Below, one piece after another: positions 33,561 through 42,573 of a DNA stretch of 64,000 bases (the first letter of the stretch is position 1; the number at the start of each line of letters is the position of its first letter). The notes beneath the pieces were generated by a model that saw only the letters and a list, made by a program, of their open reading frames with translations, searched no databases and had not been told where the DNA came from. This DNA is from Microbacterium karelineae (lineage in GTDB: Bacteria; Actinomycetota; Actinomycetes; Actinomycetales; Microbacteriaceae). A program made the position numbers and the translations under genes. Location of the stretch: NCBI RefSeq assembly GCF_009745985.1, contig NZ_WFIX01000190.1, forward strand, positions 667,186-731,185. The letters run 5' to 3'.

Positions 33561-34831
33561 GGTTCGGCGTCAACTACACCCCGCGTGTGGGGTGGTTCCA
33601 CTCGTGGCTCGACTTCGACGCGGATGCCGTGCGGCGCGACTTCGCACAGATCGCGGAGCTCGAGGTCGACCACGTGCGGATCTTCCCGCTGTGGGATCTC
33701 ATCCAGCCCAACCGCGGCCTGATCCGGCCCGTCGGCCTCGCGGCCGTCGGCCAGGTCGTCGACGTCGCGGCCGAGTTCGGTCTCGACGTGAACGTCGATG
33801 CCCTCCAGGGCCATCTGTCGAGCTTCGACTTCCTGCCGGCCTGGGTGTCGACGTGGCACGGGCGCAACATCTTCGCGGAGCCCGACGTCGTCGCGGGCGA
33901 GGAGGCGTTCATCCGCGCGCTCGGCGACACGCTCGCCGGACGCGACAACATCCTCGGCCTCACCATCGGCAACGAGGTGAGCCAGTTCGCCGCGCGACCG
34001 CATCCGGATCCGCATGAGATCGACCCCGCGCAGGCGGAGGCATGGCTCGCGCGGCTGATCGGCGCGGCGCGCGACAGCGCGACGGGGCTCATCACCCACG
34101 CCACCTATGACGCCACGTGGTACGACGAGCGTCAGCCGTTCCTCCCGCGTCACGCGGCCGAGCTCGGCGACGAGACGGTTGTGCACTCCTGGGTGTTCAA
34201 CGGCGCCGCGCAGCGTCACGGCGGGCTCGGAACCGGATCCGTGCGTCACGCCGAGTACCTCACCCAGCTGGCCGCCGCGTGGCACACATCGGGGGATCGG
34301 CGCGTCTGGCTCCAGGAGATCGGCGTGCCCGTCACGGTGGTCGATCGGGGCGACGCGGTCGAGTTCCTCGAGCGCACCGTCCGCCACGCGGCCGGCGTCG
34401 CCGGGATGTCGGGCATCACCTGGTGGTGCTCGCACGATGTGTCGAGGACGATGCTCGACTTTCCCGCGGTCGAGTACGACCTCGGCCTCATCGACGAGAA
34501 CGGACGGATCAAGCCGACCGGCCGGGCGTTCGCCGAACTCGCGCGCGAGCTGCGCTCGGCCCCGTCGCCCGCACCGGTCGCCACGGCGCTCGTCCTCGAT
34601 GACGCCGCGGCGACGCATGCACGATGCGCGCCAGGCGGCGGCTTCTTCGAGGCATGGATGCGCGCCGCGGCACGCGACGGTGTGGGCCCGCAGATCGTTC
34701 TCCGCTCCCGCGCGCAGGATCGCGCGCTGCTCTCCGCCCGCGGGATCCGCCGTCTCATCGACACCGATGATGCTGCCTCCAGCGCGGCATCGGCGACCGG
34801 TGGCGGAGCCGCGGCGACAATGACCTCCTGA
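33557..34831 (+). CDS. GH5_18-like beta-mannosidase (N-glycan core)
   Basis: 424 residues. The front MRFGVNYTPRVGWFHSWLDF and the (beta/alpha)8 layout resemble GH5 subfamily 18, the bifidobacterial enzymes that cut Man-beta-1,4-GlcNAc from trimmed N-glycans. The likely acid/base is E140 in TIGNEVS and the nucleophile is E254 in WLQEIGVPV. No signal peptide, so cytoplasmic. It overlaps the permease stop by four bases. Subfamily is assigned by eye and by context (EndoH, GH92, GH38); plain GH5 membership is safer. Confidence 0.8.
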   Translation: MRFGVNYTPRVGWFHSWLDFDADAVRRDFAQIAELEVDHVRIFPLWDLIQPNRGLIRPVGLAAVGQVVDVAAEFGLDVNVDALQGHLSSFDFLPAWVSTWHGRNIFAEPDVVAGEEAFIRALGDTLAGRDNILGLTIGNEVSQFAARPHPDPHEIDPAQAEAWLARLIGAARDSATGLITHATYDATWYDERQPFLPRHAAELGDETVVHSWVFNGAAQRHGGLGTGSVRHAEYLTQLAAAWHTSGDRRVWLQEIGVPVTVVDRGDAVEFLERTVRHAAGVAGMSGITWWCSHDVSRTMLDFPAVEYDLGLIDENGRIKPTGRAFAELARELRSAPSPAPVATALVLDDAAATHARCAPGGGFFEAWMRAAARDGVGPQIVLRSRAQDRALLSARGIRRLIDTDDAASSAASATGGGAAATMTS

Positions 34832-34879
34832 CACCGCCCGACGCACTCTCCCACCCGAACAACGGAACTGGATCCACCC

Positions 34880-37873
34880 ATGCACGACGACATCCCCCTC
34901 ACCACAGGCCGGGCGACCCGCGTCCTCACCGAGCGCATCCGGCCCGCCGTCCACGGCGCGCGCGTGCCGCTCGAGGTCACGTGGAACGAGCTTTCCGGCG
35001 AGCCGATTCCGCCCGCAGACGGCATCGCCCTCGAGTACGAGTCGTTCGAGGTCGGATCCGCCTGGGGCGCCGCGTGGGGGACGACCTGGTTCCGCGTGCG
35101 CGGCACCGTGCCGCCGGAATGGGCCGGGCGCCGCGTCGAGGCGGTCGTCGATCTCGGCTTCGACATCAACATGCCCGGCTTCCAGTGCGAGGGCCTCGTC
35201 TATCTCGCGAACGGCGAGCCCGTGAAGTCGCTCAATCCGCGCAATCAGTGGGTCCGGATCGCGGAGTCCGCGGTCGGCGGGGAGGCGATCGAGTTCTTCA
35301 TCGAGGCCGCGTCGAACCCGGTCCTGCTCGACTACCATCCCTTCCTTCCGACCGACGAGGGGGACATCCGCACCTCTTCGCCGAAGCGGCTCTATCAGAC
35401 GCGCCACGTCGATCTCGCGGTCTTCGAGCCGGAGGTGCACGAGCTCGCCCTCGACATCGAGGTGCTGCTCGAACTGCAGGCCGAGCTGCCCGAGTCGTCG
35501 CCGCGGCGCATGCGGATCCTCCAGGCGCTCGACGATGCGCTCGACCGGCTCGATCTGCAGCGGATCCCCGCGACCGCCGCGGACGCGCGCGCCGCGCTCG
35601 CGCCCGCCCTCGCGTCGCCAGCCGAGGCGAGCGCGCACGAGATCTCGGCGGTCGGGCACGCGCACATCGACTCCGCATGGCTGTGGCCCGTGCGCGAGAC
35701 GATCCGCAAGGTCGCCCGCACGACCTCCACGATGACCGAGCTGCTCGGCGAGGAGCCCGAGTTCCTGTACGGGATGTCGAGCGCCCAGCAGTACGCGTGG
35801 ATCAAGGAGCACCGCCCCGAGGTGTACGAGAAGGTGCGGGCGGCCGTCGCCGATGGCCGCTTCCTCCCGCTCGGCGGCATGTGGGTCGAGTCGGACACGG
35901 TGATGCCGACGGGCGAGGCCCTCGCGCGCCAGTTCCTCTACGGCCAGCGCTTCTTCGAGGAGGAGTTCGGGATCCGGTCGAAGGGCGTCTGGCTGCCCGA
36001 CTCGTTCGGCTACTCGCCCGCACTCCCGCAGCTCATGCGTCGCGCCGGGTTCGAGTGGTTCTTCACGCAGAAGATCTCGTGGAATCAGGTCAACAGGTTC
36101 CCGCACCACACCTTCGACTGGGAGGGCATCGACGGGTCGCGCATGTTCGCGCACTTCCCGTCGATGGACACGTACAACTCGCAGCTGTCGGGCGAGGAGG
36201 TCGCGAAGGCGTCGCGCCAGTTCCGCGAATCGCGCGTCGCCTCCGGGTCGATCGCTCCGGTCGGCTGGGGAGACGGCGGCGGCGGGACGACGCGCGAGAT
36301 GACCGGCAAGGCGCGCCGCCTCGCCGACCTCGAGGGCAGCGCGCGGGTGCGCTGGGAGCATCCCGACGCGTTCTTCGACAGGGCGAAGGCCGAGCTGCCG
36401 AACCCGCCGGTCTGGGTCGGTGAGCTGTATCTGGAGCTGCACCGCGCGACGCTCACGAGCCAGCACAAGACGAAGCAGGGCAACCGACTCACCGAGCACC
36501 TGCTCGTCGAGGCCGAGCTGTGGTGGGCGACGGCGGCGGTGCGCACCGGCGCCGAGTATCCGTACGACGAGATCGATGCGCTGTGGAAGCAGGTGCTGCT
36601 GCAGCAGTTCCACGACATCCTCCCCGGGACCTCGATCGCATGGGTGCATCGCGAGGCCGTCGAGCAGTACGCGCGCGTCGCGGAGGCGGCCACGGCGCTC
36701 ATCGAGCGCGCGCAGGAGAGGCTCGCGGGATCCGGTGGCGAGCGGATCGTCTTCAACGCGTCGCCGCTCGAGCGCGACGGCGTCCCAGGGCTCGGAGCGG
36801 CAGCAGCCGCTCCGTCGAGCGACGAGGTGCGCTGCACCGAGACGGACGGCGGGTATGTCCTCGAGAACGCGCTCGTGCGCGTCACGATCTCGTCGGACGG
36901 CCTGATCACCTCCGCCATCGACCTCGCGTCGGGCCGCGACGCGATCCCCGCGGGCCAGCCGGGGAACCTGCTGCAGATGCACCAGGACTTCCCGAACATG
37001 TGGGACGCGTGGGACGTCGACCGCTTCTACCGCAATCGCGTGGACGACCTGACGAGCGTCGACTCCCTCGACGCATCGCTCGCAGGCGGATCCGCCGTGG
37101 TGCGCGTGGAGCGCTCGTTCTCGGCCTCTCGTGTCACGCAGACGATCACGCTCCGGCCCGCATCCCGCACCCTCGAGTTCGCGCAGGAGACGGACTGGCA
37201 CGAGACCGAGAAGTTCCTCAAGCTCGCGTTCCCGCTCGCGATCCAGGCAGAGCACACGGCTGCCGAGACCCAGTTCGGTCACGCGAAGCGCGTCACGCAC
37301 ACGAACACGAGCTGGGAGGCCGCGAAGTTCGAGACGTCGATGCACCGCTACGTGCACGTGTCCGAGCCCGGCTTCGGCGCGAGCCTCGTCACCGACTCGA
37401 CGTACGGCTACGACGTGACGCGCGATGCGGATCCCGACGCCGGCGTCACGACGACCGTTCGGCTGTCGCTCCTGCGCGCGCCGCGGTTCCCGGATCCCGA
37501 GACCGACCAGGGAACGCAGACGCATCGCTACGGCTTCGTGGTCGGATCGACGATCGACGACGCGACGGAGGCGGGGCTCGCGCTCAACCTGCCGGCGCGC
37601 GAGCGCACGGGGAGTCCTGTCGCCCCGCTCGTCTCGGCGACGGACGGCATCCTCGTCTCGGGGGTCAAGCTCGCCGCCGACCGCACGGGCGATCTCATCG
37701 TGCGGGTGTACGAGCCGCACGGACGGCGCGTGACGGGGTCCGTGTCGTTCGATGCGCCCGTCGCAGAGGTGCGTGAGGCGAGCCTCATCGAGGACACCGG
37801 AGCCCCGGCCGACCTCGATGACATCACCCTCACCCCGTTCGAGGTGCGCACCTACCGCGTGGCGTTCGGCTGA
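34880..37873 (+). CDS. GH38 alpha-mannosidase
   Basis: 997 residues, a usual length for the family. Zinc-binding GHAHIDSAWLW (H260, H262, D264 region) and the nucleophile Asp374 in VWLPDSFGYSPALPQLM are present, as are FDWEGIDGSRMFAHFP and LLQQFHDILPGTSI. The long beta-sandwich C-terminal domains follow. There is no export signal, so it should act in the cytoplasm, removing alpha-1,3/1,6-mannose before the GH5 enzyme cuts the core. It begins 48 bases after the GH5 stop, probably in the same transcript. Copy 3 of the palindromic repeat follows the stop. Confidence 0.95.
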   Translation: MHDDIPLTTGRATRVLTERIRPAVHGARVPLEVTWNELSGEPIPPADGIALEYESFEVGSAWGAAWGTTWFRVRGTVPPEWAGRRVEAVVDLGFDINMPGFQCEGLVYLANGEPVKSLNPRNQWVRIAESAVGGEAIEFFIEAASNPVLLDYHPFLPTDEGDIRTSSPKRLYQTRHVDLAVFEPEVHELALDIEVLLELQAELPESSPRRMRILQALDDALDRLDLQRIPATAADARAALAPALASPAEASAHEISAVGHAHIDSAWLWPVRETIRKVARTTSTMTELLGEEPEFLYGMSSAQQYAWIKEHRPEVYEKVRAAVADGRFLPLGGMWVESDTVMPTGEALARQFLYGQRFFEEEFGIRSKGVWLPDSFGYSPALPQLMRRAGFEWFFTQKISWNQVNRFPHHTFDWEGIDGSRMFAHFPSMDTYNSQLSGEEVAKASRQFRESRVASGSIAPVGWGDGGGGTTREMTGKARRLADLEGSARVRWEHPDAFFDRAKAELPNPPVWVGELYLELHRATLTSQHKTKQGNRLTEHLLVEAELWWATAAVRTGAEYPYDEIDALWKQVLLQQFHDILPGTSIAWVHREAVEQYARVAEAATALIERAQERLAGSGGERIVFNASPLERDGVPGLGAAAAAPSSDEVRCTETDGGYVLENALVRVTISSDGLITSAIDLASGRDAIPAGQPGNLLQMHQDFPNMWDAWDVDRFYRNRVDDLTSVDSLDASLAGGSAVVRVERSFSASRVTQTITLRPASRTLEFAQETDWHETEKFLKLAFPLAIQAEHTAAETQFGHAKRVTHTNTSWEAAKFETSMHRYVHVSEPGFGASLVTDSTYGYDVTRDADPDAGVTTTVRLSLLRAPRFPDPETDQGTQTHRYGFVVGSTIDDATEAGLALNLPARERTGSPVAPLVSATDGILVSGVKLAADRTGDLIVRVYEPHGRRVTGSVSFDAPVAEVREASLIEDTGAPADLDDITLTPFEVRTYRVAFG

Positions 37874-37883
37874 CCATCCGCCA

Positions 37884-37970
37884 CAGCACAACGCAGTCGA
37901 TCCAGGGTGGAACCGGAGAGAACCCGGTCTCCCGGCCGTTCATAGCCCGAATCGACTGCGTTGTGTTGTG
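37884..37970. repeat. Palindromic repeat, copy 3 (right border of the N-glycan locus)
   Basis: The arms CAGCACAACGCAGTCGAT (37884-37901) and ATCGACTGCGTTGTGTTGTG (37951-37970) are inverted. The interior has GAGA/TCTC around ACCCGG, matching copy 2 in place but with different paired bases. It begins 11 bases after the GH38 stop and could act as its terminator. Confidence 0.9.
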
Positions 37971-38026
37971 GGTCATCCGGTCATCCGGTCATCCGGCAGG
38001 CCGGCAGGCCGGCAGGCCGGCAGGCC
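37971..38026. repeat. Two adjacent 8-bp tandem repeats
   Basis: GGTCATCC occurs three times in a row (37971-37994) and is followed directly by four copies of GGCAGGCC (37995-38026). The array joins the palindromic repeat on one side and the stop codon of the YceI gene on the other. Arrays like this change length by slippage. Confidence 0.9.
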
Positions 38027-38731
38027 TCAGTCGCGGGCGAGCGTGAGCTGGAACTCGACGGCGCCCGCCTCCTCGACCGAGACGAAGCCGAGGTCCGGGG
38101 CCTCCACCCCGTAGTCGGCGAAGGTGATCGGGATGGCGCCCGCCAGCTGCCCCACGTCGCCGTCGAGCGCCGCCTCGAGCTCGAACGTCACCTCGTTCGA
38201 GACGCCTGCGATCGTGAGCTCCCCCGTCGCCTCGAAGGTCTGCACGCCCCCGACGGGGACCTCGTCGGCGGTCACGGGCTCTGTGAGGGCGAAGGTCGCG
38301 GTGGGGAACTCGTCGGCGCGCAGCGCGGTGTCGCGGAAATAGGCATCGCGCTGGCCGGAATCGGTGGCGATCGAGGCGACATCGACGGTGATCTCGGCGT
38401 CGGTGAGCGTGAGCCCGTCGACGACGAGCGTGCCGTCGACGTCATCCGTGCGCCCCGTGACGGTCACGTCCGTGCCGTTGAGCACCTCGTCGACCCGGTA
38501 TCCGGCTTCCGATCCGCCGGCGACGGTCCACGTGCCGGAGACATCGACCGGATCCGCGTCGCCGCCCGCGGGGGCCTCGCCGGAGTCCGGCGCGGGCGAG
38601 ATCGTCGGCGCGGCCGCAGCCTCGCCCGCGATCAGGTCGCGGTAGATGATCGGGCCCGCGACGGCGGCCGTGCCGACCACGACGACGCCCGCGACGACGG
38701 CGGTGACGATGATCTTCGTCTTCTTGTTCAT
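38027..38731 (-). CDS. YceI-family protein, membrane-anchored
   Basis: 234 residues. An N-terminal hydrophobic anchor (IIVTAVVAGVVVVGTAAVAG, about 7-26) and an Ala/Pro linker precede a YceI lipocalin-like domain (VSGTWTVAGGSEAGYRVDEVL... ATGELTIAGVSNEVTFELEA... ITFADYGVEAPDLGFVSVEE). YceI proteins bind isoprenoid-type lipids in an extracellular beta-barrel; the exact ligand here is unknown. The stop codon lies directly beside an 8-bp tandem array. Confidence 0.9.
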   Translation of the reverse strand: MNKKTKIIVTAVVAGVVVVGTAAVAGPIIYRDLIAGEAAAAPTISPAPDSGEAPAGGDADPVDVSGTWTVAGGSEAGYRVDEVLNGTDVTVTGRTDDVDGTLVVDGLTLTDAEITVDVASIATDSGQRDAYFRDTALRADEFPTATFALTEPVTADEVPVGGVQTFEATGELTIAGVSNEVTFELEAALDGDVGQLAGAIPITFADYGVEAPDLGFVSVEEAGAVEFQLTLARD

Positions 38732-38778
38732 CAGCAGTGCGCTTTCCGTGGTCGAGGTGTGTGCGGATCCTATCGGCG

Positions 38779-39639
38779 TCAGGCGAGCTGCGCGCGAACG
38801 ACGTCGACCAGCGGGGTCGGCGCGCGGCCGATGAGGCGCGCGAGGTCGTCGCTGTCGGTCTCGAGCTCGCCGGCGGCGATCGTCGCGTCGAGCGCCGCGA
38901 GGAATCCCGCCGTCTGCTCATCGACGCCGGCACCGATGAGGGCCGCCGTGTACTCGTCCGCGGGCAGGGGCGTGTGCGCGACCGTGGTGCCCGTCGCGTC
39001 GCTGATCGCGCCGGCGAGGTCGTCGAAGCTGAATGCGGCGCCGCCGAGCTCGTACACGCGGTCGCCGTCGGCGTCGTCGAGGAGCGCGGCGGCTGCGGCG
39101 ATCGCGTAGTCCTCGCGAGCCGCGCCGGAGACCTTCGCGTCGCCGGTCGCGCTGAGGATCGCGCCGGTCGCGAGGTACTGCTGCGCCTGGCCGGTGTAGT
39201 TCTCGATGTACCAGCCGTTGCGCAGGAGGGTGTGGGCGATTCCCGACGCCCGCAGCGCCGTCTCGGTCTCGACGTGCTCGGGGGCGAGCGGGTTCTGCGT
39301 CGTGTCTGCGCCGAGGATGCTCGTGTAGACGATGCGGCCCACGCCGTCCGCCTTCGCCGCGTCGATCACGGCGGCGTGCTGCGCGGCGCGCTGTCCGACC
39401 TCGCTGCTCGAGACGAGCAGCAGGCGATCGACGCCGGCGAGCGCGGCGAGGAGCGTGTCGGGGCGCGTGTAGTCGCCCTCGCGGACCTGCACGCCGAGGT
39501 CGGCGAGATCGGCGACCTTCTCGGGGGTGCGCGCGATCGCGACGATGTGCTCGGGGGCGACATCGCGTGCGATGAGCTCGGTGACGGTGAGGTGTCCGAG
39601 GTGTCCGGACGCTCCGGTGACGCCATAGATCGTCGACAT
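38779..39639 (-). CDS. NmrA-like NAD(P)H-dependent quinone oxidoreductase (QOR2/YtfG type)
   Basis: 286 residues. The N-terminal Rossmann motif VTGASGHLG is followed by LLLVSSSEVGQRAAQHAAVIDAAK, GRIVYTSILGADTTQNPL and TLLRNGWYIENYTG, the pattern of YtfG-type quinone reductases of the extended SDR/NmrA group. It probably reduces quinones to limit oxidative damage. AGGAGAG precedes the ATG. It is divergent from an HxlR regulator and shares a perfect palindrome with it, as in the ytfG-ytfH arrangement. Confidence 0.9.
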   Translation of the reverse strand: MSTIYGVTGASGHLGHLTVTELIARDVAPEHIVAIARTPEKVADLADLGVQVREGDYTRPDTLLAALAGVDRLLLVSSSEVGQRAAQHAAVIDAAKADGVGRIVYTSILGADTTQNPLAPEHVETETALRASGIAHTLLRNGWYIENYTGQAQQYLATGAILSATGDAKVSGAAREDYAIAAAAALLDDADGDRVYELGGAAFSFDDLAGAISDATGTTVAHTPLPADEYTAALIGAGVDEQTAGFLAALDATIAAGELETDSDDLARLIGRAPTPLVDVVRAQLA

Positions 39640-39656
39640 GGTGCTCTCCTGTTCGT

Positions 39657-39681
39657 TGGTACTAACTTCTGGAAAGTACCA
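39657..39681. promoter_or_regulatory. HxlR operator between oxidoreductase and regulator genes
   Basis: TGGTACT (39657-39663) and AGTACCA (39675-39681) are perfect inverted arms 11 bases apart. The site lies 18 bases upstream of the oxidoreductase start and 60 upstream of the regulator start. Confidence 0.75.
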
Positions 39682-39740
39682 TACATACAGGAAGCGGAGA
39701 TATCATCATCGCGATCGCGTGAGAACGCTGGGAGGTCAGT

Positions 39741-40154
39741 ATGTCGACACCGAACGGAGAGGTCGAGCCGGCGCAGCCGAGCGTCGAGCTGGTGGCGGAC
39801 GTGTTCGCGCGCGACTGCCCGTCGCGCGCGGCCTTCGACGACGTCACCTCCAAATGGGGCTCGCTGGCGATGCTCGCCCTCGCGGAGGGCACCTATCGGT
39901 TCAACGCGCTGCGTCGCCGTGTCGACGGGATCAGCGACAAGATGCTCTCGCAGACGCTGAACACGCTCGAACGCGGCGGATTCGTCGTACGCGAGGTCGT
40001 CGACGTGATCCCCGCACGGGTCGAGTACGAGCTGACCGACCTCGGGCGCGATGTCGCCGCGCGGCTGCGCTCGCTGGCGGATCTGCTGGAGGCGACCGTC
40101 GCGGGAGAGGGCGCCGCGACGCCGTCGGAAGCGCCGGCAGGGCCGACCTCCTAA
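39741..40154 (+). CDS. HxlR-family transcriptional regulator
   Basis: 137 residues. The winged helix domain includes KWGSLAMLALAEGTYRFNALRRRVDGISDKMLSQTLNTLERGGFVVREV and VEYELTDLGRDVA, diagnostic for HxlR. One Cys (FARDCPSRAAF) precedes it, in the position of the redox- or quinone-sensing Cys of QorR-type relatives. GGGAGG precedes the ATG. Probable repressor of the divergent oxidoreductase through the palindrome between them. Confidence 0.9.
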   Translation: MSTPNGEVEPAQPSVELVADVFARDCPSRAAFDDVTSKWGSLAMLALAEGTYRFNALRRRVDGISDKMLSQTLNTLERGGFVVREVVDVIPARVEYELTDLGRDVAARLRSLADLLEATVAGEGAATPSEAPAGPTS

Positions 40155-40202
40155 GAACCCCCTCATAGGCCCGTCATAGGGGTCTCATCGCGCGCCGCCA
40201 CT

Positions 40203-41399
40203 GTGGATGGCGTGACACAGACAGCGAACTCCGAGCGGCGCCCGCGCGTCGCGCTCTATTCGCACGACGCGCAGGGCCTCGGGCACATCAGGCGCAACCT
40301 GGCGATCGCGCACGCGCTGCGGGGCGGCGGCCGCGACCTCGATCAGCTGCTGCTCACCAGCGCGCCCGACGTCGCCCACGCGGGGCGGCCGGACGGGTGC
40401 GACATCGTGTCGCTGCCGGCCCTCGCGAAGGATCCTGCGGGTCGCTACGGTGCGCGACACCTCTCGGTCGGCGCCGACCAGCTCGTCGCGATGCGCTCCG
40501 CCGTCCTGCACGCGACGCTCGCGGCGTTCGCGCCCGACGTGCTCATCGTCGACAAGCACCCGCGCGGCTTCCGCGGCGAGCTCGAGCCCGCACTCGCCGC
40601 CGTGCGGGCTGGCGGAGGCCGCGTCGTCCTCGGGCTGCGGGACGTGCTCGACGATGCGACGACCGCGGCCAGGGAGTGGAAGGACGCGCGGGCCGCGAAG
40701 GCCCTGCGGGCCTGGTACGACGAGGTCTGGGTGTACGGCGATCCTCGCGTGCACGACCCCATCGCCGACCTCGACGTGCCCCGGCGCGTGCGGGTGCGGC
40801 ACACCGGCTACCTCGCGCACGGCCGCCCGGCGGCGAGGATCCGCACCCGCGTCGGCGCGGGGCCGTACGCCCTCGCGATGGTCGGCGCGGGCGAGGACGG
40901 GAGCGATCTCGCGCGCGCGTTCGCGACCGCCGCGATGCCCGCCGGCCATCGCGGCGTGGTCGTCGCCGGGCCCCACATGAGCGCCGACGCGGTCGCGGAT
41001 CTCCGGCGCATCGCCGCCGCCCGGGACGATCTGCAGGTCGTGCGCTCGGCGCCGGACGCCGCGGGCCTCATCGCCGGCGCCGCGGCGCTCGTCGGAATGG
41101 GCGGCTACAACACCGTCTGCGAGGCGCTCGCCGCCGCGACGCCGATGCTCGTCGTCCCCCGCATCGAGCCCCGGCGCGAGCAGCTGCTGCGCGCCGAGGC
41201 CCTCGCGCGGCACGACGCGGTCGACGTCCTGATGCCCGACGACCTCGCGCCGGGGCGTGTGGGGGACTGGCTCGCGTCGGCGGTCTCGCGCCGGGAGCGC
41301 ACCGGCGCCCCGATCGACCTCGCGGGCCTGTCCCGCATCCCCGACCTCCTCGCCGACCTCGTCGGCGCCGACACCCTGGAGACCCGCCATGTCGCGTGA
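40203..41399 (+). CDS. Predicted glycosyltransferase (COG4671-like, GT-B fold)
   Basis: 398 residues. VALYSHDAQGLGHIRRNLAIAHAL at the front and GMGGYNTVCEALAAATPMLVVPR near the end are the nucleotide-sugar-binding ends of a GT28-like GT-B enzyme. It is the first gene of a five-gene cassette; the next gene overlaps by 11 bases. The start may be GTG 40203 or GTG 40212; neither has a good ribosome-binding site. The sugar and acceptor are unknown. Confidence 0.8.
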   Translation: MDGVTQTANSERRPRVALYSHDAQGLGHIRRNLAIAHALRGGGRDLDQLLLTSAPDVAHAGRPDGCDIVSLPALAKDPAGRYGARHLSVGADQLVAMRSAVLHATLAAFAPDVLIVDKHPRGFRGELEPALAAVRAGGGRVVLGLRDVLDDATTAAREWKDARAAKALRAWYDEVWVYGDPRVHDPIADLDVPRRVRVRHTGYLAHGRPAARIRTRVGAGPYALAMVGAGEDGSDLARAFATAAMPAGHRGVVVAGPHMSADAVADLRRIAAARDDLQVVRSAPDAAGLIAGAAALVGMGGYNTVCEALAAATPMLVVPRIEPRREQLLRAEALARHDAVDVLMPDDLAPGRVGDWLASAVSRRERTGAPIDLAGLSRIPDLLADLVGADTLETRHVA

Positions 41400-42573
41400 C
41401 CGCATCGGATACGTCGTGAAGATGTACCCGCGCTTCAGCGAGACGTTCGTCGTCTCGGAGATCATCGCCCGCGAGCGGCGCGGCGCGGACATCCGCATCT
41501 TCTCGTTGCGGCCCACGACGGACGCCCGCTTCCACGACACCCTCTCGCAGGTCGCGGCCCCCGTCGAGCAGGTGCCGCGCGCGGCGAAGGCATCGGAGAT
41601 GTGGGAGCTGCTGCGCCGCGCCGAACCCGAGCTGCCGCTGCTCCCCGACGCCCTCGGCGAGCTCCTCGCCGCCGAGCACGACGATGCGGGGCAGGCCGTC
41701 GAACTCGCCCTCGCGATCCGCCGGCACGGGATCACACGCCTGCACGCGCATTTCGCGAGCGTCGCGACCACGGTGGCGCGGCTGGCGTCCCGCCTCACGG
41801 GGATCCCCTACGCCTTCACCGCGCACGCGAAGGACCTGTTCCACGAGAGCGTCGACCCGGCGGACATCGACCGCAAGATCGCGGACGCCTCACACGTCGT
41901 GACGGTGTCCGACTTCAACGTGCGGCACCTGCGCGCACGCTACCCCGCCGCGGACCGCACGCCCGTCCGCCGGGTCTACAACGGCATCGACCTCGAGCGG
42001 TTCGTGTACGACCCGCGCCGTGAGGGCGAATCGGGGATCCTCGCGGTCGGGCGGCTCGTCGAGAAGAAGGGCTTCGCCGACCTCATCGCGGCCTCGGCGA
42101 TGCTCCGCGACGCGGGGAGGCCGACGCCGTGCCGGATCGTGGGCGGCGGCGACCTCGAAGACGCACTGCGCGGCCTCGCGGCGCGCCTCGGCCTCGACGA
42201 TCTCGTGACCTTCACCGGCCCGCTTCCCCAGCGGGAGGTGCGGGCCGAACTGGCCCGCGCCCGCGTCTTCGTCGCGCCGTGCGTCGTCGGGGCCGACGGC
42301 AACGCCGACGGCCTGCCCACCGTACTGCTCGAGGCGATGGCGATCGGAACGCCGTGCATCTCGACGGACGTCACGGGGATCACCGAGGCCGTGCGCGACG
42401 GCGACACGGGCCTCGTCGTTCCGCAGCGCGCGCCCCGCGCCCTGGCCGCGGCGATCGAGCGGATCCTCGACGAGCCCGCGCTCGCCGCGCGCCTCGCCGC
42501 GTCGGCGCGCGATCTCGTCGCCGCCGAATTCGACGTGCGGCGGCAGTCCGCGCGGCTCGAGGAGGTGGCGTGA
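41389..42573 (+). CDS. Glycosyltransferase family 4, second cassette gene
   Basis: 394 residues. YPRFSETFVVSEI at the front and the GT4 core (NGIDLERF, AVGRLVEKKGFADLIAA, GPLPQREV, EAMAIGTPCISTDVTGITE with the catalytic Glu pair region) are clear. It resembles colanic-acid/WcaL-type transferases. The start overlaps the previous stop by 11 bases and its TGA overlaps the next ATG by one base, so the order is translationally coupled. Confidence 0.9.
   Translation: MSRDRIGYVVKMYPRFSETFVVSEIIARERRGADIRIFSLRPTTDARFHDTLSQVAAPVEQVPRAAKASEMWELLRRAEPELPLLPDALGELLAAEHDDAGQAVELALAIRRHGITRLHAHFASVATTVARLASRLTGIPYAFTAHAKDLFHESVDPADIDRKIADASHVVTVSDFNVRHLRARYPAADRTPVRRVYNGIDLERFVYDPRREGESGILAVGRLVEKKGFADLIAASAMLRDAGRPTPCRIVGGGDLEDALRGLAARLGLDDLVTFTGPLPQREVRAELARARVFVAPCVVGADGNADGLPTVLLEAMAIGTPCISTDVTGITEAVRDGDTGLVVPQRAPRALAAAIERILDEPALAARLAASARDLVAAEFDVRRQSARLEEVA

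Noticed and set aside
33446-37891. 1481-codon open frame on the minus strand
   Set aside because: Antisense shadow of the GH5 and GH38 genes, caused by high GC at third positions. No recognisable domain.
37971-38026. CRISPR-like array
   Set aside because: Units are 8 bp with no spacers; simple tandem repeats only.
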